The notes below the pieces were generated by a model. That model worked only from the letters and a program-made list of their open reading frames with translations, ran no database searches and was not told the DNA's origin. A DNA stretch of 64,000 nt from Adineta steineri (Eukaryota; Rotifera; Eurotatoria; Adinetida; Adinetidae), in assembly GCA_905250115.1 (NCBI GenBank), contig CAJNOI010000303.1:1-64000 (forward strand), given 5' to 3'. The position numbers were made by a program, and so were the translations under genes. Below are positions 38,779 to 52,336 of the stretch, piece by piece (position 1 is the stretch's first letter; every line of letters starts with the position of its first letter).

Positions 38779-41594
38779 TTAACTTGTTGGTGCTGGTGTC
38801 GGTGGTGGTGGCGGTTGAAATTGATTAAGATGTGTATCAAGTTTCATTCGAAACATACTTGCATAATCTGTATCTTTCGATTTAATACGTTTAGCTTCTT
38901 CAAATAATAATAATTCTAAACGATCAGCCCATGCATTTAAATCGGGTAAATGTTGACAATCCGGTATATTAAGAAATTCATAAAAAAATTCTTTCCATAT
39001 ATCATGTATACGTTTTGAAAATTTCGCTTTTGTTGTCATTGAACCATCTTGTCGTTGTTCATCTTCACATACTGTCATATAACTAAGAAAAACAAGTACA
39101 TGAATCGAATAAACCATACCAAATAAATCATGCTAAATATTTAAATAATAAAAAAACAATATTTTTTTATGAAATTTCATAAATAAAATTACTTGAAAAA
39201 TCCATGGACGATTATTTAACATTTCAACACAAGCTAATTCTTTTTTCGGTACACATGTTACAAATGCTGTACCATTATCAAATAGTTTTAAGTCAATTGA
39301 ACGATTGAAATCAATTAACATTAATGATGGAATCGGTGCACAACTAGCTTTTTTAGTTGAAAATGTTGTTGGACTAGAAAATAAGATTATTATAGAAGAA
39401 AAGAACAAGATGGTAATCTATATTTACCAGTGAAGTACCATGAAATTATCTGGTTTTACCTGTAGAAATAAATAAAATTATTAAATAATAAACAGATTTT
39501 TTTAAATGAAAGATTTACATCACAATGAATAATACGTAATCGGTGCATGTAATCGAAAATACGTAACATTTCAATCGAATAATAAAGTTGATAGCACAAT
39601 GGAACATACCGATCACGACTAATATGATAATTAGCAAAATCCTATAGAAATAAAAAGAAAGTTATTATTATGATAACATTACATTCGTTTTTAACTATTA
39701 TCTAGTAACGTAGTCAAAGAACAAGCCATCTTCTCATAGAATGTACAAGTCACGAAGTCTTATCTATATCCAAATTCCTATTTATCTTAGAGATTATTGT
39801 AACATACAAGTAAAGTTTGAGGAGCACGTTGCATAAGCATAACACTATAATCATTATATTCGATTAAACGATAAACAGTCGGAATTCGTTGATTCTTAAA
39901 GAAGAAAAATCAATAAAACATAAATATATAAAAAATGAAACTACATACAAGATCAAATTGACCAGCTTTACGAATTGTACGTCGAGATAATTCAGTAAGA
40001 ATATAAAATTCCCATACAGTCGGTGGGTGTTGAATCTGAATTAAGAAATTAAACATAACATTCAAATCAACAAAAAGAATATACTGATTACCTTGCAAGC
40101 ATAGGTTACTTTTGGGTCTGATTCTAATCGAGCTGTAATAACATAACCATAAGCACCTTCGCCTAATTTTTTTCCAAATTCATAATTTATTCCACCTAGA
40201 AGAAAATTTCATATATCAAATTAAAATCTTATTAATCAATAATCATACCTAATTTAACTTTTTCAATTTTTGTTCCAATTTTATTTTTAGATAAAACTGT
40301 TGGTAAGTTTGTTTTTTCAACAGAATAATTTTCCATTATTGCATAATTAATTCCACGTTTATCAAGTATTTGTCTTCGTATATGGTCATCAAATGGATCA
40401 CGTTCATCAACAACAATACAAGACACATCAAGGAAATTTTCATCCAATGTATCATTTATTGGTACTTGTGATTGACGACGAAGTACTTGATCAATTGTAA
40501 ATATATTCATTAATGGTGGTACAACTGAGCCACGTCGAATATTACTTGGAATACAACTAACGCGTTCACCACCCATTAAACTTGTATTTGACATATCAAG
40601 CATACTGATAGAAGAAAAAATAATTTTTGTGTTTTAAAAAAACACGAGAAGTTTTACCGAGAATATTCAAGACGAACAGCTTCACGACATTCAGGTAATA
40701 ATTGACAATCGGGGTCATCATCGCTTTCAAGACTAGCTTGTGCACGTATAGGTGATCGTTTTGTTTTAGGTTCACTTGCCATCATTATTTCGAATGAACT
40801 ACGTGTCTGAGTTTTTCGTTTTGTTACAGTTGCTCGATTTTTTGGTTTTACTTTCGACTGTTCCTTTTCATATTCTATTTAAAACATTATCTTAATAGGT
40901 TACTTTTTTTAAATTATTAATTATACATACCATTTTTATCCCATTCTTGAAATCGATCAGCAAAAGCACTGAAAAGAATCATTACTTTATAAAAAACGTA
41001 TTTTTTCAACAAACATACCGATAAGCTTTATCAATTTCAGCACATTCATCATGATCAATAACAAATTTCTTTGCTTCTTCATAGATTCCCCATGCACCAG
41101 CCCAATTTAATTCATTTTCTTCAGTATATTCAGCCCAATCAATCCATAAATGTGCATATTTAACACCGACTTGTTTTTTATAAAATAATCCATACCATAG
41201 TCCTTTATCTACAGACATTTCAGGCTAAAAAATAAAATTCTATATCAAATAGAATATCAACACGAAAACTTACAATTAAAAGACAAATTTCAGCAAAATC
41301 TTTATTCTTAATTTGTTCAGAATTATTTTCAAATTTTTCAAGACATTTTAAGCATATTGGATAAAGAATTTGATTATTAGCTAATGTATTTTCACCATTA
41401 TTATCTTCAGGTAATACATCTTGTATAGCAGCTAGATATCTTTGAAAGAAAGAAATAATTGAATAAAATCTTATTCAATATTAATAAATGTATACATACG
41501 GTAACCAAAGATCAGAAACTTCATTTGTACCATTGTACAATTTTAAACGTTTATCAAATTCATGTTGAAGTTCAGCAAGAGTTGGTTTTGTCAT
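38779..41594 (-). CDS. BUB1: Mitotic checkpoint kinase BUB1
   Basis: Spindle-assembly checkpoint kinase acting at kinetochores. The N-terminal Mad3/BUB1 TPR-like domain starts at ATG 41594: MTKPTLAELQHEFDKRLKLY, then DKGLWYGLFYKKQVGVKYAH and YEEAKKFVIDHDECAEIDKA. A basic, disordered middle (about 40240-40870) follows, then a C-terminal kinase: GEGAYGYVITARL, YACKIQHPPTVWEFYIL, the catalytic loop IIHCDVKPDNFMVL, and LMLIDFNRSIDLKLF. BUB1-typical blocks CVEMLNNRPWIFQ and EFFYEFLNIPDCQHLPDL follow. The catalytic Asp, the ATP-site Lys and the HCD motif are present, but DFG reads DFN. A Pro-rich tail (QPPPPPTPAP) is extra. About ten exons. A functional kinase domain favours BUB1 over BUBR1; animals with one gene may combine both roles. 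Confidence 0.92.
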
Positions 41595-41957
41595 GCTTAA
41601 AATAAAGACAGTGACTGTTTGATAGAATAGATTATTAAACACAAGAGAGAAATTTTAATGAACCAATTCTATTACCGCTCTTTGTTCATAAATGACAAGT
41701 CAATGAGAATATATCTGTTAATATTTTTTCAAATAAATAAAAATATATAATAAATAGTTGAAGTTTTTGATTTTTCATGAAATACTAAATTATAGTTTAA
41801 GATTATTTCAAATTAATAGATGGAGCTACTGTGTGACATAATATAATAACAGATATATGCTAAAGTAAATTACTGTTTTGGAATATTCATGTAGATTTAT
41901 CTTTTTTTATTTCTTAAAACATTAACAATCAAATATACATTTCCTATTTAACATATT
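41595..41957. other. BUB1 5' flank and CoA-transferase 3' flank
   Basis: About 360 bp between two minus-strand genes. AT-rich; AATAAA/TTTATT-like signals are frequent. No gene seen. Confidence 0.5.
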
Positions 41958-43590
41958 TTAATACAACGCTTTGAAACGTTTATATGCAGCACGTTCTAGC
42001 GATTCACGATGATTTGGATGAGCTAATTCAATCAATGCTTTTGCTCTTTGTTGACAATTTTTTCCAAATAAATTTGCTACACCATATTCAGTTACAACAT
42101 AATGAACATGAGCTCGTGTTGTCGTCACCGCAGCACCTGGTTTTAACTGTACAAAAACAATTATTTCTTTTTTATTCTTATTAAATATATATACTAAATT
42201 AAACATACCATGTTAACAATACGTGAAATACCTTTTGGTGTTTGTGAAGGTAATGCAATAATAGGTTTTCCATGTTTACTTAAACCAGCACCACGCATAA
42301 AATCCATTTGTCCACCAACACCTGAATATTGCATTGTTCCTAATGAATCAGCACAAATTTGTCCAGTTAAATCAATTTCTAATGCAGAATTAATTGCACA
42401 CATTCGTGGATTTCGACGAATTTGAGCAGGATCATTTGTAACCGAAACATCCAATGAGAGAACATTTGGATTATCATTAACAAAATCATATAATTTCTTT
42501 GTTCCCAATATGAATGTACATGTGGTTTTACCTGGATGAAAATGTTTATATCGATTTGTAATAACACCATTTTCTAATAATGGTATAACACCATCGGATA
42601 ATACTTCTGTTGCTATACTCAAATCTTTATGATTATCAAGACACGTTAAAATAGAATTGGGAATTGGTCCAATACCTAACTGAACTAGAAATATAAAAAT
42701 ATTCTCGATATTTGAAGTTTAACAATCGAATTTTTTAATAGTCAATGAAACTTACGTGTACTTCGATCATCAATTAATTCTGCTACTTTTTTTCCAATTT
42801 TTCTTTCTATTTGAGTAATTTGTTTTGAATAATTCAATTCAATCAATGGTTCATCATATTCAACATAAGCATCAATTTCATTCATATGTAAAAATGTATC
42901 ACCATGTACTCGTGGCATATGACGATTGATTTGTGCAAAGACTTTTTTAGCATTTCTTATAGCTGCTTGTGTTACTTCAACTGAAATACCAAGTGAACAA
43001 TAACCATGTTGATCTGGTGGTGAAACTTGAATTAAAGCAGCATCAAGTGGAAGAATATTTTCATCGAAAAGACGAGGCATTTCATTTAAGAATGTTGGAA
43101 TATATGATGCAGCACCATTCGTTATTGATGATCGAACAAAAGATGATGCAAAAAGACTATTATTAAAAAAACTATCTTTTAATTCAGGATTAGTAAAGGT
43201 ATCATCCAGCGGATTAACACTTATAATTTCAACACGTCGAAGATCACCAGCACGATTTGCTAGAAGACGATTAAGATATCGTGGACTACCACCACATCCT
43301 TAATGATAAAATAAAATAAAATAATTATATCTTATCTATTCTATAGCAAAAGAATTGATTGATAGGTTCTCATGAGATTAGTTGAATTCATTTCTATAAA
43401 TCTTGATATCCTATATTTAGTTCAAACGACGGAAGTATACATATTTTCTAGTAACATTTAACAATTCATATTTTCTTTATCATAGTTTAGACATAGAGTT
43501 TACTTTTATTTTTACATATTCTATAGACTTACCATGTACAAAAACACGTGCACCGGATTTGATAAGAGATAAAGCTTGATCAATAACCAT
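41958..43590 (-). CDS. Acetyl-CoA hydrolase / 4-hydroxybutyrate CoA-transferase family
   Basis: Family that hydrolyses acyl-CoA or moves CoA between carboxylic acids, typically mitochondrial in animals. First exon MVIDQALSLIKSGARVFVHG (43531-43590), then CGGSPRYLNRLLANRA, DAALIQVSPPDQHGYCSLGI and GDTFLHMNEIDAYVEYDEPL. The catalytic-domain block SLDVSVTNDPAQIRRNPRMC with NSALEIDLTGQICADS follows, then GVGGQMDFMRGAGLSKHGK. The end is HVHYVVTEYGVANLFGKNCQ and KALIELAHPNHRESLE. The EIDLTGQ glutamate is the expected CoA-thioester nucleophile. Five short-intron exons. The N-terminus is unsettled: the frame stays open upstream of this ATG (RKYRILIRM...), so a presequence exon may exist beyond 43590. 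Confidence 0.87.
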
Positions 43591-44187
43591 TCTTATCAAT
43601 ATTCTATATTTTCTGTTATGGAAAGAAAAACTAAAATATTCGACTAGGTGTCTCTTTTTCTGCAATTCTAAATGAAAACCATCACAAATAGTTGGACTTC
43701 GTAAATAAATAATAATATATCCTAACCTTGACTAAAAAGTGGCGTACATCTACTTCGATGGAACGTAAAACGTATTAAATAAAAAAAAGTTTTTCTTTTC
43801 TTCTTTCGTTTTTTTTATTCCTTCCATCCATTCATTCATTCTGTTTATCTCTTGTTATTCAATGTTCCCCTCTTATTTTTTACCTAGGCATCACATTACA
43901 CATAGTTCGTCTTCCTATTTACTTTTGTCGTTCGGATTTTTTTCTTTCTTATATATTCGAGGCCATATGATAAGAATTCTAATATACAAGGAAAAAAAAC
44001 AGTAAATGACCTTTAATTTTCGTTTTAAAATGTCAATTATTTGTTGTAATATCAAGAATTTCATTCATCACAGTATAGATTATATTTTTCAACGTTAACC
44101 ACAAAGAAAAAGAAACAGAATTAATAAACATATATGCACACTCAAAAAAAAAGAAGAAGAAACGAAAAAGAAAACATGTTATTTTTG
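43591..44187. other. CoA-transferase 5' flank and MEIS 3' flank
   Basis: About 600 bp, AT-rich with T-runs near 43785-43840. It may contain a first (presequence or UTR) exon of the CoA-transferase. No independent gene supported. Confidence 0.4.
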
Positions 44188-46857
44188 CTATTCTCCACTT
44201 TCTTGTCCATGATAAGGTGATGAAGATGATGGAGATATACCATGTTGTATTGATGTAGTATTATTACCAACAGCAGCAACTGCTGCTGCTGCAGCTGCAG
44301 CCGCAAAAAATGAACTTGGATGCATCGATGGACATGATGGATAAGATGTTGGCGGTGGACAATAAGCTGATGTAGCAGCCATTTCATCATAAAGATCTTC
44401 AAAAGAAAGATATAGACAAATTAAAAATATCATACATCTATATACATACTTGGTTGAAATCCATATGGTGTTCGAGTTGGATCAAATGTATGATAAGGAT
44501 TTGTAGTCATTAAATCATTATAATCCGATCCCATTACTAAAAAATAAAATAGAATTCAACATACAGCATGTATTTTAATGTACATACAAAAGAAGAAGAA
44601 CATAAACATATGTCATACATAGGCTTCATTAACAGTATATACTAGTATCTCTTTGATAGAAAATAATTCAACTGATATTTCGATACTCATGCTTTCTCTA
44701 ATTTTTTTTTGTTGTCAAATCACACAGGAAAATTCATGCATATCATACTAAATTTTCATGTATTCAAAAAACGAACCTTTATGTGTAATCGCTATAGGAA
44801 AAAATTCAATTAGAAAAACAGATTAGCAAAATGATTTTTATTTAATCTTACCAGCTCGATTCGATTGATCAATCATTGGTTGTACAATTCTTCTACGAGC
44901 ATTAATAAACCTTTGAAAAAAAAGAAGAAGGAAAATGATATTTTACTGGAAATAGCTAAAACAGCTGCATTTATTCTTTTATCGTAATCCGTCAAACAGA
45001 CGTTTCTACCTGTCAACACTATGTTTACAACAGAGAAGAACAAAAAAAATGATTAATGACTTTAAGCATCATCTCTCTGTGAAAGAAGAACAATCCTAAT
45101 GATCGTTGTGTATATATATATACATATATATATATAGATCAAGCACAGCTGCATGATTGAAAAAAAATTTCCGCAGCGTTAACTATTTTTAACACGGTTC
45201 GTCACGAACAATTGATGAGATGGAACGTAACTGTGTGAATTGATTAACCCAAACGATTACGACACTTCCATCTCATACTAAGAAGGATTATTGAAGCAAA
45301 ACTTAAATAATAGAACGTACCAATTATTAACTTGTAAAATATTTAGATTTGTTTCTCGAGCTAAAATTTTCTTTTGTTCTTCAGATGGATATGGATGCTT
45401 AAAGAAAAAAGAAGGATATGATTATTAGATTTAAATTAGTGCAATAAATCTTACATTTAAATGTTGAAATAACCATGCACGCATCAATGATGTTGCTGCT
45501 TTGGGAAAAATACCACGTTTCTTTTGACGACGTTTATTATTATCATCATTTTCTTCATAATAATCACCTTCGATTGAACTTTCAAAATTCTCACTACTTT
45601 TATCTGTTTCATCAATTGATTGATGAGAATATTGAATTGTTGATGATGGCATATAATTATTAGGTTGTTGAATAGATAAGAATTGTTGTTGTTGTTGTTG
45701 TTGTTGATGATGATTATGATGAGGATGATGATGTTGTATTGGACTTCGCGATTCTGATGAATCAGAATTTGATTTTAATGTTTGATTATGATCATTTGTT
45801 GATGTTTGAGACAATGAACGCACCTGATTAGGGTATATAGATTAGATTTATCTTTGATTATCATCTTTCTTTTTTTTTAAAAAAATCATCGAACCGCAAC
45901 TATATATGATTTAATCGAATCGTAGTTTATCACATACACTCATCGATAATGACTATGTTTCGAATGAAGGTCGTTATACACTCTTTTTGTGATTATCGGA
46001 ATTAATATAAAAAAGTTTAAAATCTTAACTACTTAAGTTTATTTGTAATAATATTCTTACCGATTTAATATCTTGTTCATAATCATGATTACTCATTTCA
46101 CTTTGTTCATCATCAGATTTCGAAAAACTTAAATCTCGATCATCCATAATGATATCCCTTTAGGAGAAAAAAGGAAAGATATATTATCTATCTATTTATT
46201 TTTTGGTCTAATAAACTTACATAGGCATTTTTCCTTTTAATAAATGAATATAACGTTGACAAAAATTATCGCATAATTCATGGACTTTTTCTAATTCAAG
46301 TAAATGAAATCTTAAAATTTGTATTGCTTGTATCATCTAAAAAGAAATGTTTCTCAGTCTTGTTTACATTCTACTATTTAAATAAACAATACATACAAGA
46401 CTATCAATTTCAGGATTTGATGTTTGACATGGTAAATGTTCTTTTGTTAACTATGAGAGAAAATAAATTCTAAAAAAAACGGAATTATTTTTAAATTTTA
46501 CTTGTTTTGTAAATTCAACAACATCTTCACTAAATGATGTAAGTGAACATGCATAATTTGGATTATTTGCATCACGTGATGAATTTGTTGCTAATTCACA
46601 TTTATCAAATATGATAGCAAGTAAAGGAAAAAGTGGATGACTAAAGATAGAGAGAGAAATAAAATAAAATAAAATTGAAAAATTTTAAGTTCAATTTTTC
46701 TTTATACTTATAAATAATATCTTTATCAAGTTTATTTGAATCTGTATTATTTGTTGTCGTTGTTGTCGGTTGTAATAATGTTGTCTGCGAAGGATTATAT
46801 TGTTGATAATAAAAATTTGTTGTATTTGTCGTCATGATATTATCAAAAGAGGACATA
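44188..46857 (-). CDS. MEIS/homothorax TALE homeobox protein
   Basis: TALE-class transcription factor and PBX/HOX cofactor. The MEIS N-terminal domain comes first ([20 protein letters not shown], then [51 protein letters not shown]). This is the PBX-binding MEIS-A/B region (about 46190-46740). A Ser/Gln/His-rich linker with a poly-Gln run follows. The homeodomain (about 44870-45530) reads [40 protein letters not shown] and [18 protein letters not shown]. The C-terminal tail has a poly-Ala run encoded by GCN repeats. The three-residue loop extension (PYP) is present. About ten exons. ATG at 46857 (MSSFDNIM) is used, but the frame is open back to an acceptor (GCTTATAG), so an upstream exon, as in other MEIS genes, is possible. 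Confidence 0.93.
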
Positions 46858-48698
46858 TGACAATTATATCTATAAGCAAAAAAAAAGGGGAAAATTTTAA
46901 TCGATCTTGACATATGCACACGTGAAATTTGAGTTCTCTCTAAATATAGGGTTATTTCAACGAAGATATATGTGTGGATGTACACGCCTGGCGCATATCA
47001 TCTACCAACGTCAATTATACTCATCAATCATAATGCGAGCTCGTCATACATTCATACAATGGGTAAAAGAAGAATTAGCGTCTCGAATAGAGAGCGCGTC
47101 TTTTGCCTCTTCTCATTTAGGTTATCTTTTGTTTATCGGTTTTTTTCTTCTCTTTCTCAAAAAATAGAATACAGAAAGAGAGAGAGAGGAAGAGATGCAT
47201 TGATATTGGTTATTCTATATGTTGATACTTGTCGATGATTGGAAGATATCTTTTATTATATGTCGATGAAGTAGCTAATTTCTTTTTTTCTTCTTCTTTT
47301 CTTCTCCTGCTGTGTATCATCTTCTCGCATTGTTGAGACAATCTTTTCCGGTTATGAGAAAAACAAAATGTTCTTAACATATGTATGGAAATAAACAAAA
47401 AAGAAGAAGATGAGAATTTATACTCTGATAATATCATTTTTATTATTTTGAATAATTTTTATTTTTAACAAAAATTAAAGGAAATCTATTACGTATATTC
47501 AAACTAATTTCGTATTCTATTGAATTTTATGTTAGATCATTTAGTTAATGAGTTTGATAGTTTGAAGAAGGTATTGTTGTATTTTCTAATGCTCATTTTA
47601 TACTCGCACTTGAATTTATATAGAGAATTAATCGATCTTAGTTATATCTTTAATTGTCAATGTATATCATATAATAATAAATGAGAGACAATTGTACCCT
47701 CTTAAATATTATTATCGTATGTTTAGAGGTCGATTCTGTCTATTTTATATTGATTCTTGATAATTAGAGATAGCCCTGTTTCGGACAGTTCCTAATAACT
47801 GTTGACAAAAGTTTTCTTCTATATTAATATTCTACTTCCTTGTACTTGTATTATATTAATAAGAAGTATTGACGAGAACAATTCAAAGTTCATTCTTACC
47901 ATTACGTTTATCTATGACTTAAAATTTCAAAATCTGTTCATATTTTTAATAGAAATTATTTATCAGTAGATTACAATAAACTCTTTATTGATCAATACCT
48001 TGCTGTTTCGAAGCGAAAGCATTTTTTTCAATGTTTTCCTTGCGGTTATATCTTTTCTACTATGAATTAATATACATAGATTTTTTCTTATTTCTGTCTA
48101 TTCTCATGAAATATAATTGAGTATATACTATATGTGTGATAATTGAGATGCAATTATTTAAAAATTAGTATATGTGTAGATATTTTGAAAGGTACTCTTT
48201 TTGTCATTCTATCGTATGCTATACATTAACTTTGTAAAGTGTATATATTATTTCGATGATGTTCATTCTGAAAAGAGATTGGACGATATGATTTAAACAT
48301 TAATAAATTCAATGGACACATAATTTTATTTAGCAATGAATAAAAACACTAATTTTGTAATGTCAATAATAGTCAAATGCTGAGTTTTTTTGAACGATTG
48401 AGAGATAATACTAATTGATGCACAATATATCAACCTGACCAAATATTATAAACAGAATTGAACATTGAATTTTTCTATTCGACAACATGCGACATCTTAT
48501 TAGTGCATAAATCATGTTCCGATAGATTTAAAAAGAAAAGGATATTTCAAATCTAAACAGTTTATAAAATAAATCTATTTGAAATAAGTATGATTGTTAC
48601 TTCATTTATTTGAACTATGAATGGTAACGTTGACAACAGAGTTGTCAATGATGTACAGAACAATTTTGTATACATTTGATCTATAGTTATATATTTCG
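46858..48698. other. Divergent MEIS / PPP1R36-like intergenic region
   Basis: About 1.8 kb between oppositely oriented genes. The half near MEIS is less AT-rich (46900-47400), with GA/CT stretches at 47170-47195 and 47280-47310 that could be promoter or 5'-UTR. The rest is featureless and AT-rich. No gene supported. Confidence 0.5.
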
Positions 48699-50716
48699 AT
48701 GGAGGTAAACAAAAAGATAAATGTCAAATTCCCAGTCTTTTAATTATTTATATGATTTAGACTACAGGAAAATTTATTCCTCCACAATCTCCTTGGCGTT
48801 GGGATGAACAATCCAATGAATTAATTCAGGATATAGATTCAACTGCTGAAAAAGCTGATATTAATGCTGAAACTGTTTCGGAAAGAATTGATCTATGGAA
48901 TTTACCATCAGAAAAACGTCCTTTAGCTTATAAAAAACATCCATTAGAAGTAGCAAAAGATAAAAAAGTTGTAGGAGTTGAAGATATTGTTCGTAAGTTA
49001 TACATAACTATATATATGAATTCATCTAATTTTATTTCTAATCAAAAAAGATGTTGCATTAAATATGGTTAGTGATACTTATTTTGTTCCAGACAGATTT
49101 GCTGATTTAGTTAAGTATGTTTATTATTTTACTTTGTATTTTTTATGTATATAATTAATTATATTCAATTTTTATGTTAATAGACGAGCAGAATTGGAAG
49201 ATTTTTTTCTTTATTTAATCAATTATTTTTATTGGTATTTTGAATATCTCGATTCTCAAGTTATGACAAATCCATTTTGTGTGTATGTATAATTTATAAT
49301 TTTTTTCTAATAAATATTAAATTTTTTTAAAAATATAGAGAATTAAATCATGAAGAAAGAGATCGTATATCTAATGCTGAAGGTCAATTAAATACGGCTC
49401 TATTATTTGTTGCACAAAAATACAGTAACATTGTTCTTGGTACTGGCCTTAAACAATATCATCATTTCTATTGGATCGAAGGCGTTGATGAAGATGATCC
49501 ATTATCAAAAAAACGAGAAATTATTCCATATACCGGTCGTGTATCACGAACATTAATTGATCGTGGTTATTCAGAAGTAAAACGTTTAACAAAAAAAAAT
49601 ATATTTGACTATTCATTTTCAATCTATTTAGTTATTAATGATTTTTGCTACATTTGTTGTATGGATAACATTTGAAAGAAAAAATTTTGAAATCATTCGA
49701 GCAGAAATTGGAAGGTATGTTTATAAAAGAAAAATAAACTTCTTCTTCTACGAAATAGTTTTTTAGAATTATTCGAACAAATTCTTTTCCAAATCCAACT
49801 TATTCTAGTAAGAAGTATTTATCAGTTTTTATGTATTATTTTATTATATATTTTTATCTATATAGCAACACAAGTTTGGACTCGAACAACACGGAAAGCA
49901 ACGAATGATACAACTACGAATGGAAATAATGAAAATTCATCAAATAATATAAATGAAAGAAAAGGTACTGCAACAAGTAGTAAAAATATTCGATTACAAA
50001 AAACAATAGCAACAGCAAATGTTGAAGCGGATAGTAGTTCTAGTAAATTAATTTGAATTTTGTTCTTTTTTGAAAAATATATAAATTATTTTGAATAGAT
50101 ACAAATGGAGGAAAAGGACCAAAACGACAACCATTTCGACGATTATTAACGTTAGTTAAATTATCGAATTAGTTTTTTAATTTGAAAAAAATAAGATGTT
50201 TTATTTCAGACAACGATCACCTGTTCTAGTAACTTTATTACCAACAGGACGTGATCAAAGTGCTTGGTTATTTTCCAGACGTAATAATAAAGATAATCAG
50301 TATGTTTTATTACATATTTTTATCGAATAAAATACTAATATTTATGAATAGATCTTCAAAGAATACAAAAGTAGTACCTGAAAGTGAATTTAAAGTTCAA
50401 TATGAGTAAGTTCATTATTAAATAATTTCTTAATTTATATAAAATGATTTTATTATTCATAGAATTGGTGTACTTGGCCAACCGATTGAAACATTAACGT
50501 TAATTGTAAGTGGAGATACACCAGATGCAAACGCATCTACATCTCAAATGCCACCACATGTTGATACAAAGTAATAAATAAAGACAAAATTTAATTCTAA
50601 CCTTATTTATTCGGTTTATAGTCGAGGAAGTGTCGAGATTGATGGTGGTATGTAAATTTAATTGCTATTTTATTTTTCTTCTAAATTGAATTTTTATTTT
50701 AGATTTCGAGAAGTAA
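48699..50716 (+). CDS. PPP1R36: PPP1R36-like protein (protein phosphatase 1 regulatory subunit 36 family)
   Basis: In vertebrates PPP1R36 is a testis-enriched PP1 regulator linked to spermatogenesis and autophagy. The first exon is only ATG GAG (48699-48704). Exon 2 gives TTGKFIPPQSPWRWDE. Central helical region: NMVSDTYFVPDRFADLVK, AELEDFFLYLINYFYWYFEY, NTALLFVAQKYSNIVLG. A hydrophobic stretch follows, LLMIFATFVVWITFERKNFE, with IIRAEIGRIIRTNSFPN. Near the C-terminus RSPVLVTLLPTGRDQSAW recalls the MRSPVLSTLLP motif of the family. I see no clear RVxF PP1-docking motif. About ten small exons with consistent phases, ending at TAA 50714-50716. The family call rests on remembered motifs and is moderate. 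A bdelloid is not expected to make sperm, so a somatic role is more likely there. Confidence 0.55.
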
Positions 50717-52336
50717 TATTATGAACGATCATAAAATAACGAAAAAAATATATTTTTATCATTTATATGTGAAATATAACTCTTCTTTTTTTTTTGGCAA
50801 TAAAATTTTAAATATATATTTATTTTCTTTTTTAACAGACGGGAAAAAAAACTTCATAAAAAATATTCATATTTAATGATGTTTTTGTTCGTATAGAAAC
50901 TAAACCCTCACTACTATATATATTATTAAGAATGAAAGAAACCGACCACAGCATTGTTTATGTATGATTCATTTTTTCAGTGAAAGTATACCATATGGAA
51001 TATATAACTATTAGATTTACGTATTTTGTATGTAAGAAAGAAATAATACGTGACAAAAGTCGATGACTTATATCCTCCTGATGATTATATTGCCGTAGTT
51101 TTAATTGCAAAACTCAATAATTGATATGTATGGTCTATGTCAATGACAGATGATTATTGAATCTATGTCTTAAACTATATGAATAGAATTGAGTTAATAC
51201 AAAATAATTAGTTTTTATAAATGTAATTATAGTTTTTAATTAATATTGTAATCGAAGGAGTATCGTATTATGATTGTAATTAGCTTTATTATTCCAATAT
51301 GATATTGTATAGCTGAGATGTAGATAAATTTTTCATTTTTATTATTCTAGTTTTTGTTAGCAGAAAAAAAATACTGTTTTCGTCGTTGAATATTTGATAA
51401 GATATTTTATTCTTCTACATTATTCGCGTTAGAAGAATAAATAAATATATTCTAGAATATTCAAGTATATATTTACTTTCGATTCGTCATATATGCAACC
51501 AAAATAATACACTACATTGTACTCCAAAAAGCTTTTCTATGTTATATACTCAACAACCTAGTGATTACAGTATTTACTTTGCATATGCATGTCTTTTTTT
51601 ATTGATAAAGAAAAGAAAAATGATACCATATATGCTAAAGAAACAACTACATGACAAGATGTTTGTCAATACTCTTAGACATCGTATACAGTTAATTATT
51701 GTATACTAAAAAAAGAATATATAGCAATAATTAAATTCGTTTTTATTCTTTTATGAATCAGATTTAAAAAAACCACGTAAATTACACATGTGATCTCGTT
51801 TTTGGACTGATTTAACTTCGAAAGGAATTCTTTTTTTTGTTTCTTTATTTATATATTCTTCTTCCTTTTTACTCATATATGTATATATATAGTAATTTTA
51901 AATGACAAAGAAACCGATTGTGTAATCTAGTCAATAGGTTATTGACTTAAACAAGAAAAAATTCTGAAATCATACTATACTTGTTGTACCTCGAAATACT
52001 TTGTCTTTTCTTTGACTAAAGGATAGAAGCACAAAGAGAAATGTTTTCCTTTTCTCTCGTCGAATATTAACACGTCGATGTTGCAGCAGTGATTCTTCGA
52101 GAACGATGCTGCGAAATACAATACGAGAGAAAGTGAGAGAGGGAGAAAAAGAGAGAAAAAAAAGAAAAATAGAAAACGAGAGAATAAAAGAAATGGCCAT
52201 ATAAATGTAGGATGATTTTACACCTTCTTTTACTATTTGCATCGTCGTTATACAGAGGTTTGTTAGAAAGAAATATGTATACACGTCTATATTCATCATT
52301 TATTTTAGTTTCGAATCTTTTCACTAAAAATTTAAA
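50717..52336. other. Intergenic region upstream of the NCS gene
   Basis: About 1.6 kb, AT-rich. A purine-rich stretch at 52126-52195 (GAGAGAAA-type) lies 150-200 bp before the calcium-sensor ATG and could be promoter or 5'-UTR. Open frames here are composed of Ser/Phe/Leu and look like artefacts. No gene supported. Confidence 0.5.

Noticed and set aside
42210..42425. Plus-strand open frame over the CoA-transferase gene
   Set aside because: Antisense shadow of conserved exons; the minus-strand protein matches the family throughout.
46907..47238. Two plus-strand open frames upstream of MEIS
   Set aside because: Overlapping frames in the less AT-rich 5' flank; no family features and no splice support.
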